Part shown: piece by piece, positions 6,730 to 12,976 of the stretch | Numbering within the stretch: position 1 is the stretch's first letter | Layout of the letters: each line of letters begins with the position of its first letter | Source: an uncultured Burkholderiales bacterium | GTDB taxonomy: Bacteria; Pseudomonadota; Gammaproteobacteria; Burkholderiales; Burkholderiaceae | NCBI GenBank assembly: GCA_946480465.1 | Contig: CAMLJY010000106.1 | Location: 1-16,795 of the forward strand | Direction of reading: 5' to 3' | Length of the DNA stretch: 16,795 nt | Position numbers and translations under genes: made by a program | Notes under the pieces: generated by a model | Database searches by the model: none | What the model was told of the DNA's origin: nothing | Seen by the model: only the letters and a program-made list of their open reading frames with translations

Positions 6730-8303
6730 CACTTGCCCTTGACCGTGGCCCATTTGAAGAAGATCCGGTTGCTGGGCAGCTGGACCAGCTGCACCGACTT
6801 AGGGAAGCCCCAGGCCAGGGCCTGCTGGTGCAGCGGAATCTGGCCCATGTCGTCCTGGTGGATCTTGAATGCCTCGCGAATGAGTTGATTGCGCTTGGCG
6901 AGGTCCACTTCCGACTGCACCTGGCGCGTCAGTTCATCGAATGCCGGGTTGCTGTAGCCGCCGACGTTGAACTGGCCTTGACCGCCCGGCCCCTGCGACG
7001 ACATGACGGCGAACATCGTGTCGTGCGCGTCGATCGTCCCCGGCGTCCAGCCATGGATGTAGAAGCTCGTCTCGCGGCGGCCGAGGCGCGGAAAGTAGGT
7101 GGTCTTGCTCTCGGCCGCCAGGTTGACGCGGATGCCGATCTTGGCCAGGTTGGCGGCGATCGCCAGGCAGATCTGCTCGTCGTTGACGTAGCGGTCGTTG
7201 GAGCAGTTCATCGTCAGGTCGAAACCGCCGGCATAGCCGGCCTCGGCCATCAGCTTCTTCGCCGCCTCCGGGTCATGGGGCAGGCGCTTGTTCATGTCGG
7301 GCTGGAAGCCCTGCACGCCCGGCCCCACCATCTGCGCCGTGGGCAGCGAGGCACCGCGCATCACGTGCGTCTTGATGCCTTCCACGTCGATCGCCTGGTA
7401 GATGGCCTGGCGAACACGCTTGTCCTTGAACGGGTTCTTGCCCTTGACGCTGCTGTAGAGCAACTGGTCGCGCTTCAAGTCCATGCCGAGGAAGATCGTG
7501 CGCAACTCGGGCCCCTGCTGCACCGTGAAGCCCGCGGCGCGCACGCGCGGCACGTCCTGCAGCGGCACCGGGTCGATCAGGTCGATCTCGCCCGACAGCA
7601 AGGCGGCGACGCGCGTGGCGTCGTTCGTGATCGGCGTGAAAACCACCTCGTCCAGGTTCGATTCGATCGACTTGTCCCAGTACCCGCCATGCCGCACGAG
7701 AACCGTCCGCGTGCCGGGCTGGCGCTCCTTCACGCGGAAGGGACCGGTACCGTTGGCCTTGAAGCTGGCCGCGTTCTCGACACCCTTGCGCCGGTCCACC
7801 GCGTTCTCGGCCTTGTTGTCCACGCACCATGACCGGCTCATGATGTAGAGGTTGGACAGCACCTGCGGCAGGATCGGCAGCGGTGCGGCGGTCTCGACCT
7901 CGACCGTGAAGTCGTCCACCTTGCGGATCTCCTTGATCGCGCCGATGTCGCTCTTCATGTCCGAGCCTTCGCCCTGGGCGCGCTTGAAGGTGAACACCAC
8001 GTCGTCAGCGGTGAACGGCGCACCGTCGTGGAACTGGACGCCCTTGCGCAAGCTGAAGCGCCACAGCGTGGGCGTCTGCCGGCGCCAGGTGGTGGCCAGC
8101 AGCGGAACCACGCCCATGTTCTTGTCCCGGCCGACCAGCGGCTCGTAGACGTTGCCCATGAAGCTCAGCTGCAGGGTCTCGTTGAGTGCATGCGGATCCA
8201 TCGAGGTCACGTCTCCCGAGGCCGCGGCACGCAGCGTCGCCGCCTGGGCCAGGGTGCAAGCCGCGCTCAGGGCGACCACCAGCAATCCGTGTGTCAGTTT
8301 CAT
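6729..8303 (-). CDS. ABC transporter substrate-binding protein, family 5 (peptide/nickel type)
   Basis: This 524-aa periplasmic binding protein sets the specificity of the importer. A cleavable signal peptide covers about residues 1-21 (MKLTHGLLVVALSAACTLAQ then A, cleavage near AQA-A). The cysteine at 16 does not sit in a proper lipobox, so a soluble periplasmic form is likelier than a lipoprotein. Family 5 landmarks are SMDPHALNET, NVYEPLVGRD, WRFSLRKGVQFHDGAPFTAD, DDVVFTFKR, NGTGPFRVKERQPG and VRQAIYQAIDVEGI, in the usual order. Length is normal for DppA-like proteins. The gene is third in the block, 21 nt after the M20 amidohydrolase gene and overlapping the DppC permease gene by one base, so a hydrolysable peptide or N-acyl amino acid is the likely ligand. 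The exact ligand cannot be read from sequence. Confidence 0.94.
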   Translation of the reverse strand: MKLTHGLLVVALSAACTLAQAATLRAAASGDVTSMDPHALNETLQLSFMGNVYEPLVGRDKNMGVVPLLATTWRRQTPTLWRFSLRKGVQFHDGAPFTADDVVFTFKRAQGEGSDMKSDIGAIKEIRKVDDFTVEVETAAPLPILPQVLSNLYIMSRSWCVDNKAENAVDRRKGVENAASFKANGTGPFRVKERQPGTRTVLVRHGGYWDKSIESNLDEVVFTPITNDATRVAALLSGEIDLIDPVPLQDVPRVRAAGFTVQQGPELRTIFLGMDLKRDQLLYSSVKGKNPFKDKRVRQAIYQAIDVEGIKTHVMRGASLPTAQMVGPGVQGFQPDMNKRLPHDPEAAKKLMAEAGYAGGFDLTMNCSNDRYVNDEQICLAIAANLAKIGIRVNLAAESKTTYFPRLGRRETSFYIHGWTPGTIDAHDTMFAVMSSQGPGGQGQFNVGGYSNPAFDELTRQVQSEVDLAKRNQLIREAFKIHQDDMGQIPLHQQALAWGFPKSVQLVQLPSNRIFFKWATVKGK

Positions 8304-8324
8304 AGGCGTCTCTTCGTGGAGGAA

Positions 8325-9554
8325 TCAGTCGTGGCGCGCATCGGCGCCGGAAAGCGGCATCGCACGCTCGGCCAGCGCGGCCAGCAGGGCCGCGCCCAGG
8401 GGCAGGATGTCGTCGTTGAAGTCGTAGCGGCTGCTGTGCAGGTGGCAGGCACCTTCGCCGCCCTGGCCGATGCGCAGGTAGGCGCCGGGCTTCTCACACA
8501 GCATGTACGAGAAGTCCTCGGCGCCCATGCTGGGCGGCAGGTCCGTCACCACGCGATCACGGCCCACCAGCGAAGCGGCGACGTCGGCCGCGAACAGCGC
8601 CTGCGCCCGGCTGTTCACGGTGGCGGGCGACAGCGTCTCGAACTGGACGGTGGCCCGGGCGCCGAAGCCCGCGGCAATGGCCTCCACCAGCGAGGCGAGC
8701 CGTTCCTGCACCAGGCGCTGCACGTCGGGCCTGAGGGTGCGCACGGTGCCGATCAAGCGGGCGCGCCCGGGAATGGCATTGAACAGGCCCACGTCGCCCG
8801 CATGCAGCGCGCACAGGCTGACGACGGCGCTGTCCACCGGATTGACGTTGCGCGCCACGACGGACTGCGCCGCCACGATGACCTGCCCGGCGATCATCAC
8901 CGGATCCACCGTGCTGTACGGATGCGCCCCATGGCCGCCGCGCCCATCGATCGTGATCTCCAGCCGCGTGGAGCTGGCCATCATCGATCCCGGATTCAGG
9001 CCGATGACGCCCGCGGGCAGCTGCGGCCAGTTGTGCAAGGCAAAGACCTCGTCGACCGGGAAGCGGCTGAACAGGCCGTCGGCGAGCATGGCCTGCGCGC
9101 CGCCGCATCCTTCCTCGCCCGGCTGGAAGATCAGCACCGCGGTGCCGTCGAAGGCGCGCGTGGCGGCCAGGTGGCGGGCGGCGCCGATCAGCATCGTGGT
9201 GTGTCCGTCATGGCCGCAACCGTGCATCCGGCCCGGCGCGGTCGATCGCCAGCCGAATTCGTTCTCCTCGGCAATCGGCAGCGCATCCATGTCGGCCCGC
9301 AATCCGATCATCCTTCCGGAATCCCGGCACCGACCGCGGACCACACCGACCACGCCCGTCTTTCCAATGCCCGTGTGCACCTCGTCCACGCCCGCGACGC
9401 GCAAAGCCTGGGCCACGCGGCCGGCGGTTCGCACCTCCTCGAAGCCGAGTTCCGGATGCGCATGCAGGTCGCGCCGGAAGGCCGTCAGCTCGCCATGCCA
9501 GGCCGCCAGGCGCTGATAGCTGTCGTGGGAAGGCAGGACGAAAGAAAGCGACAT
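8325..9554 (-). CDS. M20D-family amidohydrolase (hippurate hydrolase / N-acyl amino acid amidohydrolase-like)
   Basis: This 409-aa cytoplasmic metallohydrolase cleaves amide bonds of N-acylated amino acids or small peptides. The M20D signature features are LHAHPELGFEE (about residues 30-40), GLRADMDALPIAE (about 84-96), GRMHGCGHDGHTTML (about 108-122), FQPGEEGCGGAQAML (about 143-157), HNWP (174-177) and CHLHSSRYDFNDD near 370-382. By family analogy the metal ligands are C113, H115, E148, H174 and H373, with E147 as general base; all are present. The dimerisation domain lies at about residues 195-310. No signal peptide is visible. The ATG at 9554 gives the family-typical N-terminus. The gene sits inside the importer block between permease B and the binding protein, so it probably acts on the imported substrate. 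Hippurate-, indoleacetyl- or aminobenzoyl-amino acids are all possible. Confidence 0.92.
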   Translation of the reverse strand: MSLSFVLPSHDSYQRLAAWHGELTAFRRDLHAHPELGFEEVRTAGRVAQALRVAGVDEVHTGIGKTGVVGVVRGRCRDSGRMIGLRADMDALPIAEENEFGWRSTAPGRMHGCGHDGHTTMLIGAARHLAATRAFDGTAVLIFQPGEEGCGGAQAMLADGLFSRFPVDEVFALHNWPQLPAGVIGLNPGSMMASSTRLEITIDGRGGHGAHPYSTVDPVMIAGQVIVAAQSVVARNVNPVDSAVVSLCALHAGDVGLFNAIPGRARLIGTVRTLRPDVQRLVQERLASLVEAIAAGFGARATVQFETLSPATVNSRAQALFAADVAASLVGRDRVVTDLPPSMGAEDFSYMLCEKPGAYLRIGQGGEGACHLHSSRYDFNDDILPLGAALLAALAERAMPLSGADARHD

Positions 9555-9619
9555 GGGACGTGGACCGTGAAAGGCAGACAGGTGGCGACGCAACGGCAGG
9601 CCGGCTGGAGGCGCCGCCG

Positions 9620-10603
9620 TCAATGGGCGGGCCGCGACAGGCTGGTGCGCAGCCGCGGATCGACCGCGAAATACAGCAGGTCGACCAGCGTATTGATCGC
9701 GACGAAGATCAGGGCCACGACACACAGGTAGGCCGCCATCACCGGGATGTCGGCGAACTGGACGGCCTGGACGAACAGCAGTCCCATGCCGGGCCACTGG
9801 AAGACCGATTCGGTGACGATGGAGAACGCAATCAGGCCGCCGAGTTGCAGGCCCATGATCGTCATCACCGGCACCAGCGTGTTCTTCAAGGCGTGACCGA
9901 AATGGATGGTGCGGTCGGCCAGCCCGCGCGCCCGCGCGAACTTGATGTAGTCGGCCCGCAGCACCTCCAGCATTTCAGCCCGCACCAGCCGCATGACCAG
10001 CGCCACCGGGTAGAGCGACAGCGTGATGGCCGGCAGCACCAGGTGCCGCCAGCCTTCGAGGCTGAACAGGCCGGTGGTCCAGAACCCGAAGCTGTCCACC
10101 GTGCCGCGGCCGAAGCTGGGCAGCCACTTGAGGTTCACCGCCATCACCAGGATCAACAGGATGCCGATCACGAAGCTGGGCAGCGACACGCCGACGAGTG
10201 AAACCGCCATCAGCGCCTGGGACAGCGCACTGCGCCGGCGCAGGGCGGTATGGACGCCCAGCGGCACACCCACCACCACCGCCATGCCCGCGGCGACCAG
10301 GGCCAGTTCCAGCGTCGCGGGCAGGCGCTCGGCAATCAGCGACGACACGTCGCGCCCCATGCGCAGGCTCAATCCGAATTGGCCCTGGGCCGCATTCACC
10401 ACGAAGCGCAGGTACTGAACGATCACCGGCCGGTCCAGCCCGAGATCGGACCGCAGCTTCGCCCGCTCCTGCGGCGTGGCGTTCTGGCCGACCATGTTTT
10501 CAACCGGATCGCCGACGTACTGGAACAGCACGAAGGTGATCAGGCTGACCACCAGCACCACCGCGACCGCTTGGAAGAGACGACGTAGGACGAATGCGAA
10601 CAT
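9620..10603 (-). CDS. Peptide ABC transporter permease, DppB/OppB-like
   Basis: This 327-aa inner-membrane protein opens MFAFVLRRLFQAVAVVLVVS, the standard DppB first helix. The periplasmic segment with GDPVENMVGQNATPQERAKL follows, then the permease core. The EAA loop is DYIKFARARGLADRTIHFGH, and the C-terminal helix is followed by the conserved LLYFAVDPRLR tail. It forms a heterodimer with the DppC-like permease. It is the first gene of the transporter block, and the 65-nt gap to the M20 gene holds nothing distinctive. No purine-rich ribosome site is seen before its ATG. Instead the 11 nt just upstream are complementary to a site 112 nt further up, which may control initiation. Function is secure; substrate is unknown. 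Confidence 0.94.
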   Translation of the reverse strand: MFAFVLRRLFQAVAVVLVVSLITFVLFQYVGDPVENMVGQNATPQERAKLRSDLGLDRPVIVQYLRFVVNAAQGQFGLSLRMGRDVSSLIAERLPATLELALVAAGMAVVVGVPLGVHTALRRRSALSQALMAVSLVGVSLPSFVIGILLILVMAVNLKWLPSFGRGTVDSFGFWTTGLFSLEGWRHLVLPAITLSLYPVALVMRLVRAEMLEVLRADYIKFARARGLADRTIHFGHALKNTLVPVMTIMGLQLGGLIAFSIVTESVFQWPGMGLLFVQAVQFADIPVMAAYLCVVALIFVAINTLVDLLYFAVDPRLRTSLSRPAH

Positions 10604-10604
10604 G

Positions 10605-10738
10605 AATGGTGACTGCGCCGGATGCGGGCATGGAACGATCGGCTCTCCGATCGGCTCTCTCTGCGAATGCCGATGTCGCTCAGGGCGTGCATCGGGTGTC
10701 GAGATCTTCGCAAGGAAATGAGAGCAACAGTCACCATT
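10605..10738 (-). repeat. Long-range 11-nt complementary pair flanking the dppB-like leader
   Basis: On the plus strand aatggtgactg (10605-10615) and cagtcaccatt (10728-10738) are exact reverse complements. In the minus-strand transcript the second arm ends 1 nt before the DppB-like ATG, exactly where a ribosome site would be. Pairing would close a loop of about 112 nt that itself contains the 10636-10653 hairpin. Confidence 0.4.
10636..10659. repeat. 12-bp tandem repeat, also a short palindrome
   Basis: cgatcggctctc occurs twice head to tail (10636-10647 and 10648-10659). Because each unit starts with cgatcgg, the junction also forms a perfect dyad, cgatcgg / ccgatcg (10636-10642 and 10647-10653) around ctct. 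It could be a pair of regulator sites or an RNA hairpin in the leader. Confidence 0.55.
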
Positions 10739-10741
10739 GCG

Positions 10742-10758
10742 GTGAACAGACTGTTCAC
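10742..10758. promoter_or_regulatory. Perfect 17-bp palindrome, candidate operator of the transporter operon
   Basis: gtgaacag (10742-10749) and ctgttcac (10751-10758) are perfect complements around a single a. A compact odd-length dyad like this, about 140 nt upstream of the first gene of an operon and next to an AT-rich block, is typical of dimeric repressor operators. Which regulator binds it is unknown. The LysR at 2596-3573 is one candidate, although LysR sites usually have longer spacing. Confidence 0.5.
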
Positions 10759-10767
10759 GGATTCAAT

Positions 10768-11007
10768 TCAATTCGAATCCTCCGGCTGCGCTCCCGGCAG
10801 GTGGTCCGAAGCCCCCCCGACGACAGCCGGCGCCCAACGCACGCAGGGTGCGACTTCCGTCACGCCGGCGTCGTCGGGCGACGTCCACACACCCATCAAT
10901 GCCTCGCGGATGGCCGCGAAACGGTCGGCCGCGGCCTGGGCGCCGCCTTCGGCCTGCTGGCCTTGTTGTCCTTGATCATCACCTGCGCCGGAATCACCTT
11001 CAGGCAT
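10768..11007 (-). CDS. Small hypothetical protein, uncertain
   Basis: This is an open frame of 79 codons from ATG at 11007. The first 23 residues are a Gly/Gln/Asp-rich linker (MPEGDSGAGDDQGQQGQQAE). A helix-like stretch AQAAADRFAAIREALMGVW follows, then a proline/valine-rich tail. The helix-like part resembles the C-terminal AQAAADRYAEIRTVLLPLW of the 257-aa gene of the TelA cluster. Third positions are A/T-rich in the first 15 codons but G/C-rich in the middle. A second minus-strand frame from ATG at 11030 (starting MTMSACPVCLKVIPAQVM, 44 codons, high G/C third positions) overlaps it, so the true frame is unclear. No good ribosome site precedes either. It could be a small gene, a decayed fragment or nothing. 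Confidence 0.3.
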   Translation of the reverse strand: MPEGDSGAGDDQGQQGQQAEGGAQAAADRFAAIREALMGVWTSPDDAGVTEVAPCVRWAPAVVGGASDHLPGAQPEDSN

Positions 11008-11141
11008 ACCGGGCAGGCGCTCATCGTCATTCTGATGAACGTGTGGACCGGTCTTCGCGCGCGTTGGACATTGCGGTCATTCCTTTGAGGTCGTTTGAGT
11101 CATACGAGGTAACTCCCGCATCGCGGCGAGAGCATCGCACT
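11008..11141. other. Non-coding or unresolved gap downstream of the TelA cluster
   Basis: No recognisable gene, hairpin with T-run or tRNA is seen. A minus-strand AAAGGA ribosome-like site near 11065 precedes a 14-codon frame whose stop overlaps, as ATGA, the ATG at 11030. This could be a mini leader, but the evidence is weak. Together with 10604-11007 it forms a 538-nt stretch without a secure gene. Confidence 0.35.
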
Positions 11142-11567
11142 TCAAAGGCCATCGACACCTCCGCGACCATGGCGAGCAGCAAACGCATTCGTCGGTGCTC
11201 TGCCCAGTCCTACTCTCGCAGCCTTTGCTTCCCTCAGGGAGAGAACCCCGACCAGCACGAGACCCAGCGCAGCCGCGGCCATCATGGCGCATCCCTGCAG
11301 CAGCGCAGCGCGCGCTTCGTCGGCGACGCCTTCCAACAGCCCTTCGTCGGTCACCGCCGCGGCCAAGGCCAGTCCGACGGCCAAGAAGCCTTCCCCCAGC
11401 GACAACTCACGGAACGAACTGGCAGCGTCCCCACGCTCGCCCTGCTGTTGCACCGCCGTCGTGGCGCGCAGCACGGCGAACGATTCGTTGACCAGTCGCC
11501 CACCCCACAGCAGCCCGAATAGGCAGAGGTACACGAAGATCCGCCGCACGCTCACGGTGACGCCCAT
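11142..11567 (-). CDS. Small membrane protein of unknown function
   Basis: I do not recognise a family for this 141-aa protein. Hydrophobic segments lie at about residues 8-24 (RRIFVYLCLFGLLWGG), 58-73 (GFLAVGLALAAAV) and 88-111 (LLQGCAMMAAAALGLVLVGVLSL). The first two are separated by a polar Gln/Glu/Arg linker, and the C-terminus is basic. It starts 18 nt after the 124-aa membrane protein gene on the same strand, so it is probably the last gene of the TelA-cluster operon. No clear ribosome site precedes the ATG at 11567; a GTG at 11555 is an alternative start. High G/C at third positions supports real coding. A role in the envelope complex of the cluster is only inference from position. Confidence 0.65.
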   Translation of the reverse strand: MGVTVSVRRIFVYLCLFGLLWGGRLVNESFAVLRATTAVQQQGERGDAASSFRELSLGEGFLAVGLALAAAVTDEGLLEGVADEARAALLQGCAMMAAAALGLVLVGVLSLREAKAARVGLGRAPTNAFAARHGRGGVDGL

Positions 11568-11585
11568 TTCATGAATTAATGAGGC

Positions 11586-11960
11586 TCAGAACTTGAGCGC
11601 CCCTGTGGCGGCGAGGAACACGGCGAGCAGCGTGCCGGGAATGACCAGCGCGCCGATCACGGTGACCAGGACGCCCCTGGGAAACGTGGTGCCGAGAATC
11701 AGCATGTTGGTGACGCCGGAGATCAGCGCCACGATCGCCAGCGACAAGATGCCCTGCGTGGCCCCGAAGAAGGCCCATCCCAAGCCCCCGCCCAGCAGCC
11801 CGGAACCACCGCCGCCCAGGGCGCCGGCGATCAAGACGGCCACGAAGCAGGAGACCCAGTCCGAGCGGTCCGTGCCCAGCCAGTCCGCGGCCAGTTTGAA
11901 GGGGAGAACGACCAGGAGTGCATAGCCGATGACGGCAAAGATGATGACGGCGATGGACAT
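11586..11960 (-). CDS. Small four-helix integral membrane protein of unknown function
   Basis: This 124-aa, strongly hydrophobic protein has predicted helices at about residues 3-22, 35-52, 68-90 and 96-118. The second hydrophobic region runs into a glycine-rich stretch (GALGGGGSGLLGGGLGWAFF), a composition that allows close helix packing or a pore-like wall. An Asp/Arg-containing loop (DWLGTDRSDW) follows the first helix. It lies 38 nt downstream of the 5-TM gene of the TelA cluster; the gap holds only a GC-rich hairpin. I do not recognise a named family. It could be a subunit or accessory of the TelA-linked membrane complex, or an unrelated small protein that shares the transcript. Confidence 0.72.
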   Translation of the reverse strand: MSIAVIIFAVIGYALLVVLPFKLAADWLGTDRSDWVSCFVAVLIAGALGGGGSGLLGGGLGWAFFGATQGILSLAIVALISGVTNMLILGTTFPRGVLVTVIGALVIPGTLLAVFLAATGALKF

Positions 11961-11973
11961 GGCTCAGGTGGAC

Positions 11974-11988
11974 GCGCGCCGGGCGCGC
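11974..11988. repeat. GC-only hairpin between the 5-TM and 4-TM genes
   Basis: gcgcgc (11974-11979) and gcgcgc (11983-11988) are self-complementary around cgg. With no T-run on either side, this is not a standard terminator. It could slow or attenuate transcription, or stabilise the upstream mRNA, and so set a lower level for the two small membrane proteins. Confidence 0.3.
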
Positions 11989-11998
11989 AGAAGGTCAC

Positions 11999-12976
11999 TC
12001 ACAGCCGCTCGAGGCCCAGCGACAGCAGGCGCAGCAGCATCACCGGCACGGCACACACGGCGACCGCGCGCAGTATCCAGCCCCAGGCGATCGGCGGCAG
12101 GGGCGGGTTCAGCGGTTCGGCCGGCGTGGCGGCCGCCTCGAGGCCGATGCTGCGCACGCGGCGGCGCATCAGGTCCCACACACGCAGTGCGGCGAAGGCC
12201 GCGGCGAGCAGCGCGCCGCCCGCGGCCACACGGAACAGCACGCGCCAGCTGTCGCCGCGGCTCCACCAGCCGGGCCGTTGCTCCCAGGCGATGCCGACCT
12301 CGGTGAGCGGCTGGCCGTGCAGCGCCACGTCGATCGCATGGATCACGGCGGGCTGGAACAGCTCGACGCCGCGGCTGCCCTGCGGCGCCAGGCCGTAGGC
12401 CAGCTCGTCGGCCGCCGCCAGCACCGCGGTGCCGTGCGTGCGCAGCGCGGCGGCGTCGCCGGTGCGCAGCGCCACCTGCGCCAGGCCGTAGTGGCGCAGC
12501 AGCTCCGGCTGCTTGGCCAGCGCCGCTTCCACGCTGCTGCGCTCGCTCCGCTGGATCGCCTGCTCGATCGCGCTCAAGCCCAGCCAGGGCGTCTCGCGCG
12601 GGGACAACAGCATCAGCAGCAGCGCCGGCGCCAGCACCGGCACCATCACCCAGCGGATCGGCAGCAGGCCGAACGCGCCCCAGGACAAGCCGGCCAGTGC
12701 GGCGACCGCCAGGCCGCCGAGCACCAGCACGGCGATCGAGGCTCCGCCACCGGGCTGTGCGTGCAGCGGCATGTGCGCCGGCACCTGGCCCGCAGAGGCC
12801 AGGCGCGACAGCAGCTCGTCGAGCGGTCCGCGCAGCGCAAGCGCCGCGGCGACTGCCAGGGCCAGCATCGCGGCCGCGGCCAGCAGCGTGCGCAGCTTCA
12901 GCCCGCGCAGCGCGGCGCTGAGGTCGGCGCCGCGCGACAGTGGGCGCGACCCGCGGGAAACGGCGGGCGCAGTCAT
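11999..12976 (-). CDS. Five-TM membrane protein of the TelA operon (possible KlaC/TelB counterpart)
   Basis: This is a 325-aa protein. Predicted helices are at about residues 30-48, 79-98, 107-125, 245-266 and 298-320. With the basic N-terminus (SRGADLSAALRGLKLRT) and the basic loop after helix 4 (WDLMRRRVRSIG) on the cytoplasmic side, residues 126-244 would be a periplasmic domain. That domain contains alanine/leucine-rich helix pairs reminiscent of tetratricopeptide-type packing (SSVEAALAKQPELLRHYGLA). The ATG at 12976 overlaps the telA stop as ATGA. By position directly after telA and by size it matches what I remember of KlaC (TelB, about 32 kDa, membrane) of the IncP kilA operon. I have not compared sequences, so that equivalence is inference. 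Confidence 0.75.
   Translation of the reverse strand: MTAPAVSRGSRPLSRGADLSAALRGLKLRTLLAAAAMLALAVAAALALRGPLDELLSRLASAGQVPAHMPLHAQPGGGASIAVLVLGGLAVAALAGLSWGAFGLLPIRWVMVPVLAPALLLMLLSPRETPWLGLSAIEQAIQRSERSSVEAALAKQPELLRHYGLAQVALRTGDAAALRTHGTAVLAAADELAYGLAPQGSRGVELFQPAVIHAIDVALHGQPLTEVGIAWEQRPGWWSRGDSWRVLFRVAAGGALLAAAFAALRVWDLMRRRVRSIGLEAAATPAEPLNPPLPPIAWGWILRAVAVCAVPVMLLRLLSLGLERL

Larger units (their letters stand above)
10604..10767 (-). promoter_or_regulatory. Leader/promoter region of the transporter operon with nested inverted repeats
   Basis: This non-coding stretch precedes the DppB-like gene and is unusually rich in symmetry. It contains a 17-bp palindrome (10742-10758), a 12-bp tandem repeat (10636-10659) and an 11-bp complementary pair (10605-10615 with 10728-10738). 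On the minus strand an AT-rich block (about 10761-10780, gaattgaattgaatc) lies just upstream of the palindrome and could supply a -35-like TTGAAT element. No convincing -10 box could be assigned. A 72-codon open frame starting from a GTG at 10758 crosses the region but has arginine/serine-rich, non-coding-like content and is not called. Confidence 0.5.

Noticed and set aside
4472..6742. 756-codon plus-strand open frame
   Set aside because: It lies antisense to the ABC ATPase and permease genes; its low-complexity composition and lack of motifs mark it as a shadow frame.
8028..9731. 567-codon plus-strand open frame
   Set aside because: Antisense to the binding protein and M20D genes, with no recognisable domain.
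10540..10758. 72-codon leader-peptide-like frame upstream of the DppB-like gene
   Set aside because: It begins at a GTG inside the palindrome, is Ser/Arg/His-rich and runs into the permease gene out of frame. No ribosome site or regulatory codon run is visible.
10606..11088. 160-codon plus-strand frame ending in a hydrophobic stretch (AFGLLALLSLIITCAGI)
   Set aside because: The hydrophobic part looks membrane-like, but its first two-thirds is non-coding in composition and crosses the palindromes of the transporter leader. It uses TTG leucine codons that are disfavoured in the neighbouring genes, and no ribosome site is seen.
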